DNA of 64,000 nt from Allodiplogaster sudhausi (GCA_945643635.1 CALZFC010000029.1:4292501-4356500), one strand, 5' to 3'; positions 1 through 26,881 are shown, numbered from the stretch's first letter. Translations and numbers: made by a program. Notes: generated by a model not told the origin, from the letters alone.

Positions 1-16
1 TTTGATTATACATACA

Positions 17-18
17 AA

Positions 19-95
<77 letters not shown>
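17..95. repeat. (GA)n microsatellite
   Basis: Nearly pure GA repeat with occasional AAAG interruptions. It lies in the first intron of the G-alpha gene that starts just to the right on the minus strand. Confidence 0.95.
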
Positions 96-222
96 AATCG
101 TGTAAGGCCGACAAGAATAGAGAGCATAAATAGTGTGAAAATAAAATGAGTAAGTTAAAACAAATAGTAAAACAAAGTAGCCTTAAAAGAAGCCGTTAAA
201 AAAAATACCGTAAAATATTCAC

Positions 223-318
223 CTGTTTGTCTTTGGCGAGCTGGTCCTCGATCTGCTTGTTGACCTTGCGCGCCTCGCGCACCTCCGAGTCGGCGGCCGT
301 GCTGGAGACGCATCCCAT
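223..318 (-). CDS. gsa-1: G protein alpha-s subunit, first coding exon (partial gene)
   Basis: First coding exon of a heterotrimeric G-alpha subunit; the rest lies beyond the left edge. The exon encodes 32 residues starting MGCVSS and ending in QIEDQLAKDKQ, followed by a good donor (CAG|GTGAAT, GT at 222-221). A Met-Gly-Cys start (Cys3 palmitoylation position) followed by a charged alphaN helix ending in a KQ-x-E-x-QL-x-KDKQ pattern is what the Gs class shows just before the P-loop exon. Gi/o and Gq members read differently here. Gs couples activated GPCRs to adenylyl cyclase at the plasma membrane. I chose the ATG at 318-316 because it creates the MGC lipidation signal; the upstream in-frame ATG would bury it. 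Residues downstream of the intron, including the GTP-binding loops, are not visible, so the Gs rather than another alpha class is an inference from about 30 residues. Confidence 0.72.
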
Positions 319-342
319 TAGTCGCATGCGGTGCGGTGGTAA

Positions 343-462
343 ACCCGGCCGATCTCGGGCGCGCGCCGCTTCGCACAGGCTGATTGCTCTGTTGTGTGTG
401 GAAAACCCGGCCAATCTCGGGTGCTGCGCTCTTTGGAGAAGAACCCGGCCGATCTCGGGTGC
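343..462. promoter_or_regulatory. Three copies of a 20-bp GC-rich motif upstream of the G-alpha start
   Basis: The 20-mer ACCCGGCCGATCTCGGGCGC and close variants occur at 343, 405 and 443, within 145 bp upstream of the G-alpha start codon in a CpG-rich block (about 300-690) that contrasts with the AT-rich surroundings. Each copy has CCCG and CGGG at its ends, a partial dyad. Whether this is promoter, 5' UTR or a small expanded repeat cannot be told from sequence alone. Confidence 0.45.
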
Positions 463-729
463 TTGCTGGCGGCTGGCTTGTCAAGAATGGCGCGCACACA
501 CGAGCGACTCGCCCCCACCCGGGCCCGGCTGGGGTCGCCGGCGCGTTCGGCCGCTGTGTGCTGGCTGCTGGTCCTCCTCGGGATTCGGTGGGTGCGGGCA
601 CCACCACCGCGCACGGCTGAGGGGCGGCCGGTCTCCTCTGCTGGTGGACGAAGGCCTGGCGCGCGGCGGACACGACGCTGTCGGGCCGGTCTGTGCCATT
701 GGATTATATATTGATTATTACATTGATTG

Positions 730-1340
730 ACAGTTGATCAGTCGTCACGATTGACCAGATGTTGGTCAGAATCGATTGGCGACTAGGCGTATCATCGATC
801 GGAGCGGAAAAACGGGTTACGCTACGGGTTAAAAGAAATGCCGGTCAACAACAGCTTCTCTAAGTCATTATAAGTCATTACAGAAAAAAAGATAACTGTT
901 ATAACGCATACGTGCATATAAGCATGTATGTATTCGCAAAGAAGAGAATAAAAGAAATCCAGAAAGATTATGCACGGTGGTCACAGTGCAAGTGGAAAGA
1001 GCACTACATAAATGTGCATCCTTTCGAGGATGCCGAGCAAAGAAAAATTGCAGACAGAGTTGTCGCATATAAAAGAAGAAAAAAATGAATGATGAAGATG
1101 ATATAGTTTTGCCTAAGAAGCTCTCAGGAAGGCGGTTTATGAGTACATCATGAAGATGTTGCTGCTATGAATTATAATAATCAACTAGATAGTTTTTCTC
1201 CCGTTAATACATACATCTTAAAATGTTCGACGAATCTTTGACGATATTCTTCACACAAAATGTATCCGAGACTACATCTAAAATTGAGCAATCAAAAGTT
1301 CAGTGATAGACTTGTAAGACAAAGTCGATTGTTGAAACTC

Positions 1341-1379
<39 letters not shown>

Positions 1380-1576
1380 TCTCTCTCTCTCATTCTCTCC
1401 CTACTTTCTTCTGGCCTGATAAATTTAGAGTCCTGAGAACTCGTGAGTAATTGTCGATAAGTGAGCACATACAAATATATACACAAGGATACGAGAGGAC
1501 ACAAATGTCAGCATAGGGCTTGCAGAGCTGCACATTGGTGACAGTCACATTGCGTAATAGAGAGGGAGAGAGAGAG

Positions 1577-1607
<31 letters not shown>

Positions 1608-1928
1608 GGGAAGAAGATACAAAGCGAGAGAGAGAGAGAGAGAAGAAAGAAAGAGAGACTTTGAAGAGAACGACAAGGTGAGAAAGCAGTGGGCGCAAGA
1701 GGGCCATCTCAGTCTCATACAAACATCTCTCTCTCCCTCTTTCTCTATCTTTCTCTCTCTTGTAATCCTCTGCTCACTCACTCCATCTTAGGAAAGTGTC
1801 TACAAAATATTGAGGAGGCATTGTGGTTGTGGCGTCGAGGTCCGGTTGGGGGCACACGGAGGCAGCAGCAGGTCGGGGGGTGCGAGGTGCTTGAGAGGGA
1901 GAGAGGGTGAAGAGGGGAGGAGACGTGG

Positions 1929-1967
<39 letters not shown>

Positions 1968-2386
1968 GGAGAAAGAGGGAGAGGGAGAGAGAGGGGTTGG
2001 CATCAAGGCTTGGCCCAGGCCGAGACGCAGCCACAGCAGCCCCGTCGCAGGCAGGCAGTGCTTTTGGCTCCGCTGTCTCTTTCTCTTTTTCTTTCTCTCT
2101 CTCTCTCTTTCTTTCTCTCTCTTTCTCTCTCGCTTTCTTTTCTCTCTCTCACCATCGCGCTCACTCGTCTTCTCGCTCACACTCGCTCCGGAGGGCAGAG
2201 TCGGCCGCTTGGCAGCAGGCCGCAAGCGCCGTTGGCCTGCCGAGATGTCTCTCTCGCCCTCTTTTTCTTTGCTTCCCTCTCTCTCACTCCTCTCTATCCC
2301 TCTTTGCTTCAATCTTTCTCCTCTCCATCACTTTTTTCTCTCGCCTTCTATCTATCTGTTCTCTCAACGAAGACCCAGTCTCTTCA

Positions 2387-2441
<55 letters not shown>

Positions 2442-2810
2442 TATTTCTGTCTCCATCTGCCTTTCCTTTATCGCCAACCGCAATTGCCTTTCATCTTTCC
2501 TTGCCTTCACTCTCTCCCTTTCTCATGCTCTCTCGCTTTCTCTATCCTCGCATACATTACATCGTCTGCCGTCTCTGGCTCTCTTCACTTCTCTGCCTCT
2601 CTCGCTCTCTCTCTCTCTCTGACTCACACATTCACTCTTCCTTCTGTCCTTTCTCTTCTGAAACAGCGCTCTCTATGGACACTGAACTCCTTCGCCTCCA
2701 CTCGATTTTCTCTCTTCATCTCGCGTTCTCCCTCCCAAACTCATTCTCTCTCTCTCTCTCTCTTTCTCTCTTTCTCTTTCTCTCTCTCTTTCTCTCTTTC
2801 TCTCTCTCTT

Positions 2811-2843
<33 letters not shown>

Positions 2844-3907
2844 GGCTGGAACGATCTAGCCTACGCTAGGCACCCTCGCCTTCCGCTCTCGTCTAGCCTG
2901 AGGGCCTGATACAGATGACCAAGCAAAGCGAGAGAGCATAGACGAAGAAAGAGAGAGAGCAGACGAGCGAAGAGAGCAAGAGACGCAGAGATGGAGAGCC
3001 ATAAAGAGAGCTAAAAATAGACTCGTGTGAATGGCGAGAGAGTGTGAGACCGAGGCAAGCATAGAGACGGAGAAAGACTGAAGCCAAGGGAACAGACGGG
3101 AAGAGGGAGCTGGGCAGTTTTGAGAGTGCGTGCAAAAGCCAGAGAGGGACGTTCTTACATTCTTTCAACATAATTGGCAAAAGGATGACAGAGCGAACGC
3201 GCACCCGCAGCGCGCCACCGTATTCAATCTCACGCGTTGCGGTTTCTTGCGCGCGCAATCAAAGGCGAGGTTTCGTGTTCGCTGGCTGCACTTCCAAATT
3301 TGCGTTAATTTTTAGATGTTTAGTTTAGCTTTTAGTTTTTAGCAAAGTGTTCACTGATTTTGAAATATTCAGCATAAGATGGCGAAGTCGAGCCTTGTCA
3401 CGCGGTTTTTTTGAGTGCTTATCACAGGTTTTCTCAAGGTCATTAATTGCTAATTTGGCTACTTTGGCTAAACTTTTCACGGACTTGGGAAATAGGGCTT
3501 TTATTTAGTAATATTTAGATTAGGTTAGTTACTGATAAATGTGGTTGATTGCCTTGAAACCGCTGAATTCTTGCGCCCTGTTCGATTGAGTGCATCACTC
3601 AATTTCATTCTGCTTCTCTCTCTACTTTTCGTCACTCTCTCGCTCGCCAGGCATGACTCATGTATCCTAAACGCGGCTCTTTCTTGTCCCAGTGATTCCT
3701 TTTACTTCTTTTCAAGCGCATATCCGGATGTACTGAAGTATTCCTTCTTCTCTTCTTTTTCTTTTTCTTCTTCTTTTCAATCAAACTACGCATATTCCGC
3801 TCAACTTGCCCCGAGTTTTCATACGATTCGTATTTTGTTTTTGATTTCAGGCCGGTAAACCGGCTACTCGCAAAAGCGCTTCCTCCTGTCCACCACAACC
3901 CGCATAT
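730..3907. other. Intergenic region dominated by CT/GA simple repeats
   Basis: No gene supported. The stretch holds GC-poor unique sequence (730-1330, 3300-3900) and a dense mosaic of CT and GA tracts at roughly 1339-1394, 1559-1763, 1917-2000, 2079-2150, 2273-2450 and 2736-2842. Long open frames here are Ser/Leu or Arg/Glu repeats produced by the microsatellites and are not evidence of protein. It separates two divergently transcribed genes (G-alpha-s minus, vps-4 plus), so it should contain both promoters. Confidence 0.7.
1339..2842. repeat. CT/GA microsatellite mosaic
   Basis: Alternating polypyrimidine (CTCTCT, CTTTCT) and polypurine (GAGAGA) tracts of 30 to 180 bp that switch strand several times within 1.5 kb. 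The switches between purine and pyrimidine strands create possible long imperfect inverted repeats. Confidence 0.9.
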
Positions 3908-17518
<13,611 letters not shown>

Positions 17519-17647
17519 TGGAGTACCCAATACGGATTCTGCGCCCCCCCCCCTAATGGGTCTACTCTTCTGTGCTTTTTTTCCACCCCTTCCTTATCCC
17601 TTTCTTGACATGATTTCACAAGAACAACATCTCTCCCCTCTGTCATC

Positions 17648-17653
17648 AATAAA
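17648..17653 (+). terminator. vps-4 polyadenylation signal
   Basis: AATAAA 130 bp downstream of the vps-4 stop codon, the first perfect hexamer after the gene. Confidence 0.6.
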
Positions 17654-19156
17654 GTCCTTGGTGTTAAGGGCTGCGGAGTACTGTAAGGAATACTGTAAAG
17701 CAGCCTACGATACAGTACGATTTTTAAATCTAATTGTAAATGTGCCACAGAGGAATTGACTTCGATTAATGTGTTAAGATGTCTCTAGCACTTCTTTCAA
17801 TTTTGACTATGATCATGGAAAGCGCGTTTCATCCAGAATGCTAGGTTTCCCTGTTGTATATAAACAAATCGAGATGTATGACGACCAGGTTACACGCGAG
17901 CAACCCCGGATTGAATGCAAACTTCGTTTTTTTCTTCTCTTTTTCATTCCGTCGTTTGACATGAAAAAAAGCCTTCAGTTTCCCTCCGAATTTCCTTTTC
18001 CGCTGGCAAAAGCAGAGACAGGTCAGAAGAAAAAGAACTGATTAATGCGTAGTGTCTATGGTATTCAGGTCATTAAGTGGTGTTCTTCTTCTTCTTTTTG
18101 TTTAGATCTTCCCCGTCCTGTGAGTAGTAATTAATTGTAATTGTAAGCATGCTATATTCAACAATTGTACTGCGATGTTGTCTCTTTTATGCGATAAAAG
18201 TATAATTGATCTGACATGTCTTCGGGTTGAATTTTGACGGAAATCAAGGTACATATAGTTTAGTTGATTACAAAGAGCCAGTATTTACAGTTTGATTGCA
18301 GAAATCAAAGAAGAAATCACTGGCGATCAACCGAAATGTTCGCCGAACTAGACTTTCGTGACCTTGAATCTGCTACTTATTCGAAGTCACAAATCGTTTC
18401 TATTAATTCTCTGTCTCTGTTACTCTCGCTCGTTTTCAAACGCGTCTCTCTCTCTCTCTCTCTGTCTCTTCTCTCTTTTTCTCTCTCTCTCTCTCACACT
18501 AATTCTCGTGCTTCGCTTGTATTTAAATTCATCACTCTTGAGCTCTATTTACAAATCTGTCAATATTTTAGCCATAGTATTAGTGCTGCTTGCAAGCCTG
18601 AGGAATCCACTTCAGAACCAAAAGGTACGGAAAGCCGTAATTTCCATAAGAAGGACAGGGTACCTCGCTTCAAGTGACTCTCCGGATTAGCATTCAGAGA
18701 TATTCTCTAGGACCCTTGGTCTTCCTGCATGATAATATTCCATTATCAATTATAGCTCTAATAAAAAAAATTTCGAAGTCTATTTTTCTCTGTTACTAAT
18801 AGGGCAAGGAAAAGGGAACCCCGAAGTTACAGCCTCATTAAAATAGCTCGCCCTTTAGGGATGTCACACTGGTTCTGACGCACATGGGCAATATGTCGTA
18901 CATATTTGCTTGCACAGAGGACGTCCTCTGTGACGTAAGAGCGCTAATAATATTTGCACAACAACTATTCTTGGCGCTAATGTCGAGTAAAAAAAATAAT
19001 TTGCTAGATTTATAGTAGTATATTTTTAAATAATGTCAATTTTATTTGAATTTTTAAATTTATTATATTTGTGTGGTATGCAAGTACTCTTGTTTACGAA
19101 ACCATTGTTGGGTGGTGGAATGAATTGTGTTTGGAGGGTAATGACATCTCATAAAG

Positions 19157-19301
19157 TATCTCTCTCTCTCCCTCTTTCTCTCTCACTCTCACCGTCTCAA
19201 TCTCTCTTCCTCTCTCTCTCTCTCACTCTCACACTCTGCCTTTCTCACTCACGCTCTCTCTCTCTCTCTCTCACTCTCATACTCTGCCTTTCTCACTCAC
19301 G

Positions 19302-19335
<34 letters not shown>

Positions 19336-19345
19336 TTCCCTCTCT
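19157..19345. repeat. CT microsatellite with an internal minisatellite
   Basis: CT repeats in which the interrupted segment CTCTGCCTTTCTCACTCACG occurs twice about 60 bp apart (near 19226 and 19282), showing local duplication. Confidence 0.85.
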
Positions 19346-21552
19346 CTCTCTTCTCTACTCATATGGAATTATGTTGACCCTATGTACCAGCATGGAGAGA
19401 GAGAGAGAGAGACGGAGAGAGGGAGGGAAAAGGGGAAGGAAAATTGGGGAGAGAGAGATTCCGGATGACTCATGCACGGGCACGGCGCCGCATCTTTGGA
19501 GACAAACAATCGCTTGCACTAGAGACAGCCGACGAGAGAGTGAGGGGAATCGAGAGAATGCAGACATGCAGAGAGAAAGAGAGCGAGTGTAAACCCAGAG
19601 AGGGAGAGAAAAAGAGATGGTGATGGTTGAAGAATAGTAGTGAGCCATCGAGAGAGAGCAGACGGTGAGAGAATGGAGGAGAGAGCATGGGAGAGATGGA
19701 GGATGAAAGCAAGAGTACATCGATTCTGATGGAGCATGAACACGGGTGGCGGCGGAAGCTTCGCAGTGAGAGAGTGTGTGGGGAGGAGAGAGAGTGAGAG
19801 AGAAAGAGAGAAGTCGGAGTCGAGTTGTGTGCGATGCATGTAGCCACAGCAGCAGTGGCGACACTCCTCGGGTCGGAAGGAGGAAAAAGAGAAGCCAGCC
19901 TTGCTCTCTCTTTTCTCTGTCTCTCTCAACCTCTCTTCTCTCTCTCCCTTTCTCTCTCTCTCTCAACCTACCTTCTCTCTCTCTCTCACTCTCTCTGCCT
20001 TCTCCCCCCTCCTCACACTCCTCTCTTGCCTCCGCCTCTGCTCTCCGGTGCAAGCCCCCCGCCCTTCTATCCCATCAGACAATGTCAAGTCAACTACTCT
20101 TGTTTTGATTGGATATTCTGATAATACTGCAGAAAGTCCATCAATCGGTTTGTTGGAAAAGCATGATGTCATGAGATCTTGTTTATGGATGAGAGGTATA
20201 GGTAGAGAGAGAGGAGAGAGAGAGCGCGCGAGAGAGAGAGAGAAGCGAGGGAGAGTGAGAGAGAGGGCGAGAGAGAAAGGGAGAGCGAACTATGAGCCAG
20301 TTGCCCGCTCAACCTTGGCCACGTGTCCTTTTCCAACAACCATTCACCCCCCCCCCCCCCGTTGACATCATATTTCGGCCGGCTTCATATCATTATTCAG
20401 GATAGCACACTGTCCCATGACTTTTCCGCACAACTACACCCATTCTTTTTTATAAATGTGTTGCACCCTATCATTGCACATTATAGTATATAATGTATCT
20501 TCTTACTCTTACCGCTTGCTCTCTTATCTTTGCTCTAGATATATGACAGGAAATGGCTTTAGTTTAAAGGAGAGAACGAAAATCAGCTGAAATCTATTTT
20601 AATTTTCCTGACTTTTGTAGTCGCGTCTCTCTGAATCACACGCACCCTTTTGATAGGCAAAAGGGCGCGTATTCGAGATTGAGTTTTTGAAACCTTTAAA
20701 GGTTTTTTTCGGTGAGAAAAATCGTGATGTCCATCACTTGATATATCCTTTTAAACCTTTAATATATGTATGTATGCGATGGAATTAGGCATGCTGCTGC
20801 TACATTTTTTGATTACTATATTTCTTGTGACGATTTGTTTGAGTTCTGTTGAGAGTGAAGGGCAGAGACATTTGATGTCCTGCTATCATTTCATTTCTCT
20901 GTCTCTCTGTCTCTCTCTCTCTCTCTTTCGCTCTCGTTCTGTCCTTCTCTATCACTACCCCATTGATCACTCTCCTTTCCGCCCACATCATCCTTTATCA
21001 TACATATATTATTGCATCAGCCCTCAAGCGAGACGCCTTTTATGAAAAAAACGACATTTTTTTTAATATTCTCGATTCAGTCCTTTGAGTCAATGTACTT
21101 GTTTTACTTTCCTTTATTTCTTGATGTCATTAATTATATTTGTATACCGTTTATGAATCTGTTCGAGGCAGTTCTTAATTTTTTTTTTGTCTCCACACAA
21201 AATGAGGCATCCGCTCTTATGAAAAAATTTTTTTTTGTTTGTTCTAGTCAAATAGCCGTTCAGGAATAGCATTTTGATCTTCTCCTAATTTTGCCGTTTA
21301 ATCTCAAATATCTAAATCTACCGCAAATCCATCTTGTACAGCAGCATGAGCAGTAATCCTTCTGCCACTTTGAAGCATTCTGCTATTTTGAGAAACCTCG
21401 TGTTCTTCAATCCATTATTTTCCAAGATTATCAGCGAGAGATGGTGAAGCTTTGTGAGAAAAAAAAAGAGTTTTGAAAAAGGCCTAAATTTCTACTACAG
21501 TATTTTAGGCGGGAGAAGTGCTAATGGGCCAAAATACATATATATATATTTC

Positions 21553-21594
21553 TTATTATGTATACATTATATATTTATAATGTATACATAATAA
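21553..21594. repeat. Perfect 19-bp-arm palindrome (hairpin or cruciform)
   Basis: Two perfectly complementary 19-bp arms around GTATAC cores are separated by a 4-nt loop TATT. The sequence is AT-rich and could extrude as a cruciform or form an RNA hairpin. Confidence 0.9.
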
Positions 21595-21898
21595 AAGATG
21601 TCGTCTTCCTAGTTGAAGTCATCAAATCCTTTTCTTGGCTGACGTATTCGCACGCGTTTTTCTTCCGAGTCTGGGCCTCATTCACCCTTTGGCGCGTTGA
21701 TTAGGTCGGAGGGAGGGAACGCAGATTCTATTGGCTTTTTTTTCTAGTGGAACAGAGAAGGCTAAATTTGAATCAAAAAAATTGAAGCCGAAGGACATTT
21801 GGAAGGGGATGAGATGGGCAGGGACAGCTAGAGAATAGGGGGAAAGAGATTGATAGACAGAGAGAGTGAGAAAGAGTGAGCGAGAAGGAGAGAGGAAG

Positions 21899-21933
<35 letters not shown>

Positions 21934-22500
21934 ATGGATGTTGTCCGGGATGACCATTGACCAGAAGTGTGCCCAGCAGCCAATTCCGGTTTGGCCTCAG
22001 GCTTCTTCCAAAACAGAGAGGAAACCTACGAGATCCTCCCTAAGAGACCATACAGCTTTCTACGAGCCATTTTCCAGCTAATGAATAATTTCATAACATA
22101 AAACATCTTTTTATCAGATCAATTTTCACTAAATGGAGCTATAATAACATCAATATTTCTCTCTCTCTCTCTCTCGCTCTCTCTCTCTCTTTCTTTCTCT
22201 CGCTCTCTCTATTTCTCTCTCTGTTCTCTCTGTTCTCTCTTTTTCTCTCTCACTCGCATCTCTCTCTCCCTCTACCTCCACCTAACATAAGCATATTCAC
22301 TTTCTCTACTCCATACATTTTTCGCTCCTATTGGCCCTTTCTCTTATTCGAATTCTGATTGTTAGATATCACGGGGTTAGTTGTGCCATATGCTTCATGC
22401 CCCGTGTGCATGACTCTCTTTAACTTTTTTCCCTCGTTCTCAATCTCTTTTCTTTCTTATTCTCTCCCTATCTATCTCTCACTCACTATCTATTCTCTCT

Positions 22501-22532
<32 letters not shown>

Positions 22533-23002
22533 TACTCTCTCACTCTCCTTCCCACTTTTCACTTCCTCTCCACCAATTCTTCCGACTCACGCTTGCAACG
22601 TGGCCACCCATTCATGACCACCGGAAGGCCGGCTCCAGCCCGATGCTCTTGTTTACTTTTTTTTTCTTTCTTTTCTTTATCTCTCCCAGTCTCTCTCTCT
22701 CTCTCTTTATTTCTTTGTTTCTCTATTTCTCACTCTCACCCTTTCTCGTACTTACTGTCAATTATTCGAGTTCGAAACTACCCGTTCAGTGAGTTCTTTC
22801 TCAGACTATCATGTGATTATTAATGGATAATTAGAAATTAATTTTAAAAAAATTAGTTGATTAAATTATTTTTGACATGAAGAACTGTTCGAATGTGATA
22901 TCTGTGCTCTCTGCAACAAGGAACGCATGAGTCACCATGAAATGCGGTAATGAATGATTTTGATGGGGAAGGCTGTGTGATCAGAATGGGGAATACCAGT
23001 GC

Positions 23003-23034
<32 letters not shown>

Positions 23035-24268
23035 CGAGAGAGAGAAAAAGTAGAGAGAGAGGGGGGAGAGAGGAAGAAAGAGAAACATAGAGAGAGCAGG
23101 AGAGATAGAAAGAGGTAGAGAAAGAAAAAGAGAGAGTAAGAGAGAGATGGACAGAGAAATAGGAAGCTGGCTCGCGCACATCATGAAGAAACGACGAGGA
23201 AAAGTGTCAGAGAATGAGATAGTGTGTGAGAATGAGAGAGTCAGGAGTGGAAAGATTGAGTGAGCGAACGAAAGAAAGAACGACGCCATGTCATGAAGAA
23301 TTTTCTCGCCGCGCGCGCCGCTTCCTCGCAGACCTGTTCTGTGCAGCGAATCTTTGTGCTTGTTCTCCTCCTCACCTCAGCATTTCTCCACTCTGTTTCT
23401 ATCTCTCTCTTTCTCGCTCTCTTTCTCTCTCTCTCTTCATGTTCTCTCTCTCTCTCAGTCGCCCTCCCTCCGAGATGGTTTTCCCCTCTCTTTGCTACTG
23501 GCTGGCCCTCTTGTGCCTTCTTCTAATCTCCTGTCCTTGATCAGTCGGCCTCTGTCCCAACTCACACACAACGTTTCATTATTAGCGCACTCTGTTTAAG
23601 TGAAAAAAGAACAGGATGTGAACTGTTTTTTTATTATTATTGCTTTAATTTATTTAAAATTTTGCACGTTTATCTTCTGTCTCTGACAATATAAAGAATT
23701 GTCAAGATTGGATGTCCCCAATACAGTTCAAGTTAGCACAAATCGGTTGCCGCTGCCTAGCACAAGAGGCAGCAGATATGTATGTACATATGTACATACA
23801 AACATGCATACATGTGTATGTATGAGTATACAAATGTCATCCTTTACACCGTGTCCATCTTCGTCATATGTCGGTATCCACATGTTTACATTCCATGTGA
23901 TGCTACTCTCTCTCTCTCTCTCTCTCACTCTCTCTCTCTCTCTATTTTTCAGTTATCCTTCTAGCATTCTATCGCTCTCGCTCTCTCTCTCTCTCCTTCC
24001 CACCCTCTCTCTGTATTCCACTCTCTCTCTCTCTCTCTCAGTCTCTCTCTCTCCCTCTGTTCCATTCTCTATCTCTTGTCCTTTCCCCTCGTTCTATTCC
24101 CACCCCCCACCCCCCCCCCCCCCCGCCCTTCATGCTAGCCATTTTTCTTCTCCTCCAAGTTCTGCTTCGATTCAACCGTTGTCGGTTTTTGGCTTTTAAT
24201 CGTCTCCCTCCTTCTACCGCTCCGCTGCTGATCATTTTCGCTACTGGTGTCCTCTGATCTCTCTTTCT

Positions 24269-24307
<39 letters not shown>

Positions 24308-24436
24308 ATTATCTCTCCTTTTCTGCTGCCCATAGGTGCTTTCTATCGCCGTCCGCTTCAGATGGGAGCAGGGAAGCATGACGACAGCAGAGCCAGCGCA
24401 TCCTTGTGTTGTCTATGCTCTCTCTCTCTTCCCTAT

Positions 24437-24469
<33 letters not shown>

Positions 24470-24788
24470 CCTCTCTCTTTCTCCCTCTCTCTTCCTCTCT
24501 CTTTCTCTCGCTCCTTTCGAGCACCTGGAACAACATCTGACCAATCTCGATTAGAAAAACAGCCTTAAAGTTCGTTCCTGCTCTACCTAACTACCGTCTC
24601 GTATTCTAGAAAGGCGACATTGTTCAAGTGTAAGCGATTAAGGTCATCGAGAGAGTTGTCCGTGGTCTCTCCGGGTAACAACAAAGCAGGGGAAGCCGTT
24701 GATTAGAAGTGCTTCTGGCCGACACCGTTTCCTAGCGACTGACAGAGTATGCGACGCGCAAACTCTTCCATTCTCACTCTCTCTCCTA

Positions 24789-24830
<42 letters not shown>

Positions 24831-25305
24831 GATCTCTCTCTCTCTCTCCCTCTCTCTCTCTCTTTCTATCTCTCTCTCTCTTTCTCTCTTTCTATATCTC
24901 TCTTTCTATTATCTCTCCTTTTCTGCTGCTCTCGCTCGCTAGCTTTTCAACTATTATTTTGTCCTATCTCTCACCATCTATTTTTTTGTTATTGATGAAA
25001 AGGCAAGATGACCGATGTTTGCTCTAGGCGCATGCTGCTTCTATTTTTCACTTTTTAGTAGATAACCTTGAACGAAATGCATGCTTTTCATTCGTCCGGC
25101 CTCCTCATATCTCTCGTAACACATCTCAATCAAGGTAGATGGTCAAATACGCCATACGCCTTGATTGCATGCCGCCTTCCGCTAGTGCATAAACGATCGT
25201 AATTATGCAGAAAAATTAGCAATGTGTTTAAAACAATAAAGAGACGAATATGGACTAGCAAGCAAAGTAGAGAGAATATCAACGGCAAGGGGGGGCATAT
25301 ATGGC

Positions 25306-25504
25306 GGTGCAAACTAAAAAAAACCCGCGCTTTTCGCGTTTCGCCCTGTCATGCACGTTTTTTTTTCTTCAAAAATGTGCATGTACTTTTAACCTATTTT
25401 ATATATTTGTGCATCATATGCGAAAAAAAGAACCTGAGCATTTTGGCACAAACGTGCTTAACACTTCGAAGATGTGAAAAACGCGGGTTTTTTCTCAGTT
25501 TGCA

Positions 25505-25506
<2 letters not shown>
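25306..25506. mobile_element. Small inverted-repeat element (MITE candidate)
   Basis: The ends are inverted copies: GGTGCAAACT plus an A-run plus ACCCGCG at the left, and the matching CGCGGGT plus T-run plus AGTTTGCACC at the right. The interior is short, non-coding and also partly inverted. No clear target duplication is visible, because the right flank is an AT microsatellite. Confidence 0.65.

Positions 25507-25507
<1 letters not shown>

Positions 25508-25550
<43 letters not shown>
25508..25550. repeat. (AT)n microsatellite
   Basis: An uninterrupted 21-unit AT repeat abuts the right end of the inverted-repeat element. Confidence 0.97.
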
Positions 25551-25552
<2 letters not shown>

Positions 25553-25689
25553 GTCATTGTGTTCTGTCTGTGCTCTTATGTCATGCGCCGTTCGCTATTT
25601 TCCTAATCGTCCATTAATTTGCTAGTCTTGATGCAATTTGGCGCTTTTTTGGACACCGGCTCCCAGTTTACCGGTTCCCGAACTGTCTT

Positions 25690-25731
<42 letters not shown>

Positions 25732-25776
25732 CTCTCTCTTCTCTCATTATCCCCTCTTTCTCTCCCCTTATCTCTT

Positions 25777-25820
<44 letters not shown>

Positions 25821-25856
25821 ACTCTCCCTCCCTCTTTCTTAATCTCTGTCTCTCGC

Positions 25857-25922
<66 letters not shown>

Positions 25923-26346
25923 CTCCGAATTCCCTCTTTCTCTCTAAATCACAAAAGGGCGTCCCTTCCCAAATGTTTCTGACCTCAATTCGCAGAGTGC
26001 CATGATTGCTATTCCCTTTTCTGTTGTTGCTGACCAAAAGTTCCGATTGTGCGCTGAAAAATAAAAGATTTTTTTTACAATTTTCTGCGCGACTGCGTCT
26101 CTCTAAAGAGTACAGTCTCTAGCAGTGCTGCGAATTCACGCGAATTCAAGCTTAATTTCAATGCGCATTTGAATTAAAAGCGTTTTTATAGTTATTTAAT
26201 ATTTACTTAAATTAATCGTGCCTATGATGAACTTCCTCATGTCATCAGAACGAAAGCATTCTTGACATTCTTCTGCTGGCTCTCTCTCCTACTCTCTCAG
26301 TCTCTCTCTGTTTCTCTGTCTCGCCCGCTGTTTCTCTCTCTCTCTA

Positions 26347-26377
<31 letters not shown>

Positions 26378-26881
26378 TTTTCTCTTTCTCTCTCTCCCCC
26401 TCTCACTTCTACTCACCCGCCATCTCCTGTTACTCAGACAGAATAGGAAAGGCATGGGGAAGTGATGAGTGATGGAAATAAGATGTGCTTCTTCTCCGAT
26501 CAGCTAGTGAGTATGACAGGGGTAGAGGTAGGGAGAGAGATAGGGAAAGAGGGATACAGAGATCAAGAGAGAGAGAGAGCTTAGCAGAGAGAAAGATCAA
26601 GAGAGAGAGAGAGAGATATCAACAGAGAGAGAGAGAGAGAAGAGTGAGAGCAATAGTGAGTGAAAAGGGAGAGAAAAGAAGATAGAGAGAGAGAAAGATC
26701 ACAAAAGACCACATTCCAAATCTCTCCAATGCAGAAGGCGAACAGGCTCCGTTTATCGTCGAGGAGGTGCACACACACACACACAAGAATGCCTCATCCG
26801 TATTTCGCAAACTTTTGTTTTCTATCTCTCTCTCTCTCGTTATCTCTAAGTCTCTCTCTCTCTCTTTTCCTTTCTCCCCCT

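Noticed and set aside
1810..2909. Several 250-320-codon open frames
   Set aside because: They are Ser/Leu or Arg/Glu translations of CT/GA microsatellites present in multiple frames on both strands, with no splice or domain support.
19355..20053. 232-codon minus-strand open frame
   Set aside because: Overlaps GA/CT repeats and other equally long frames; composition is repeat-derived.
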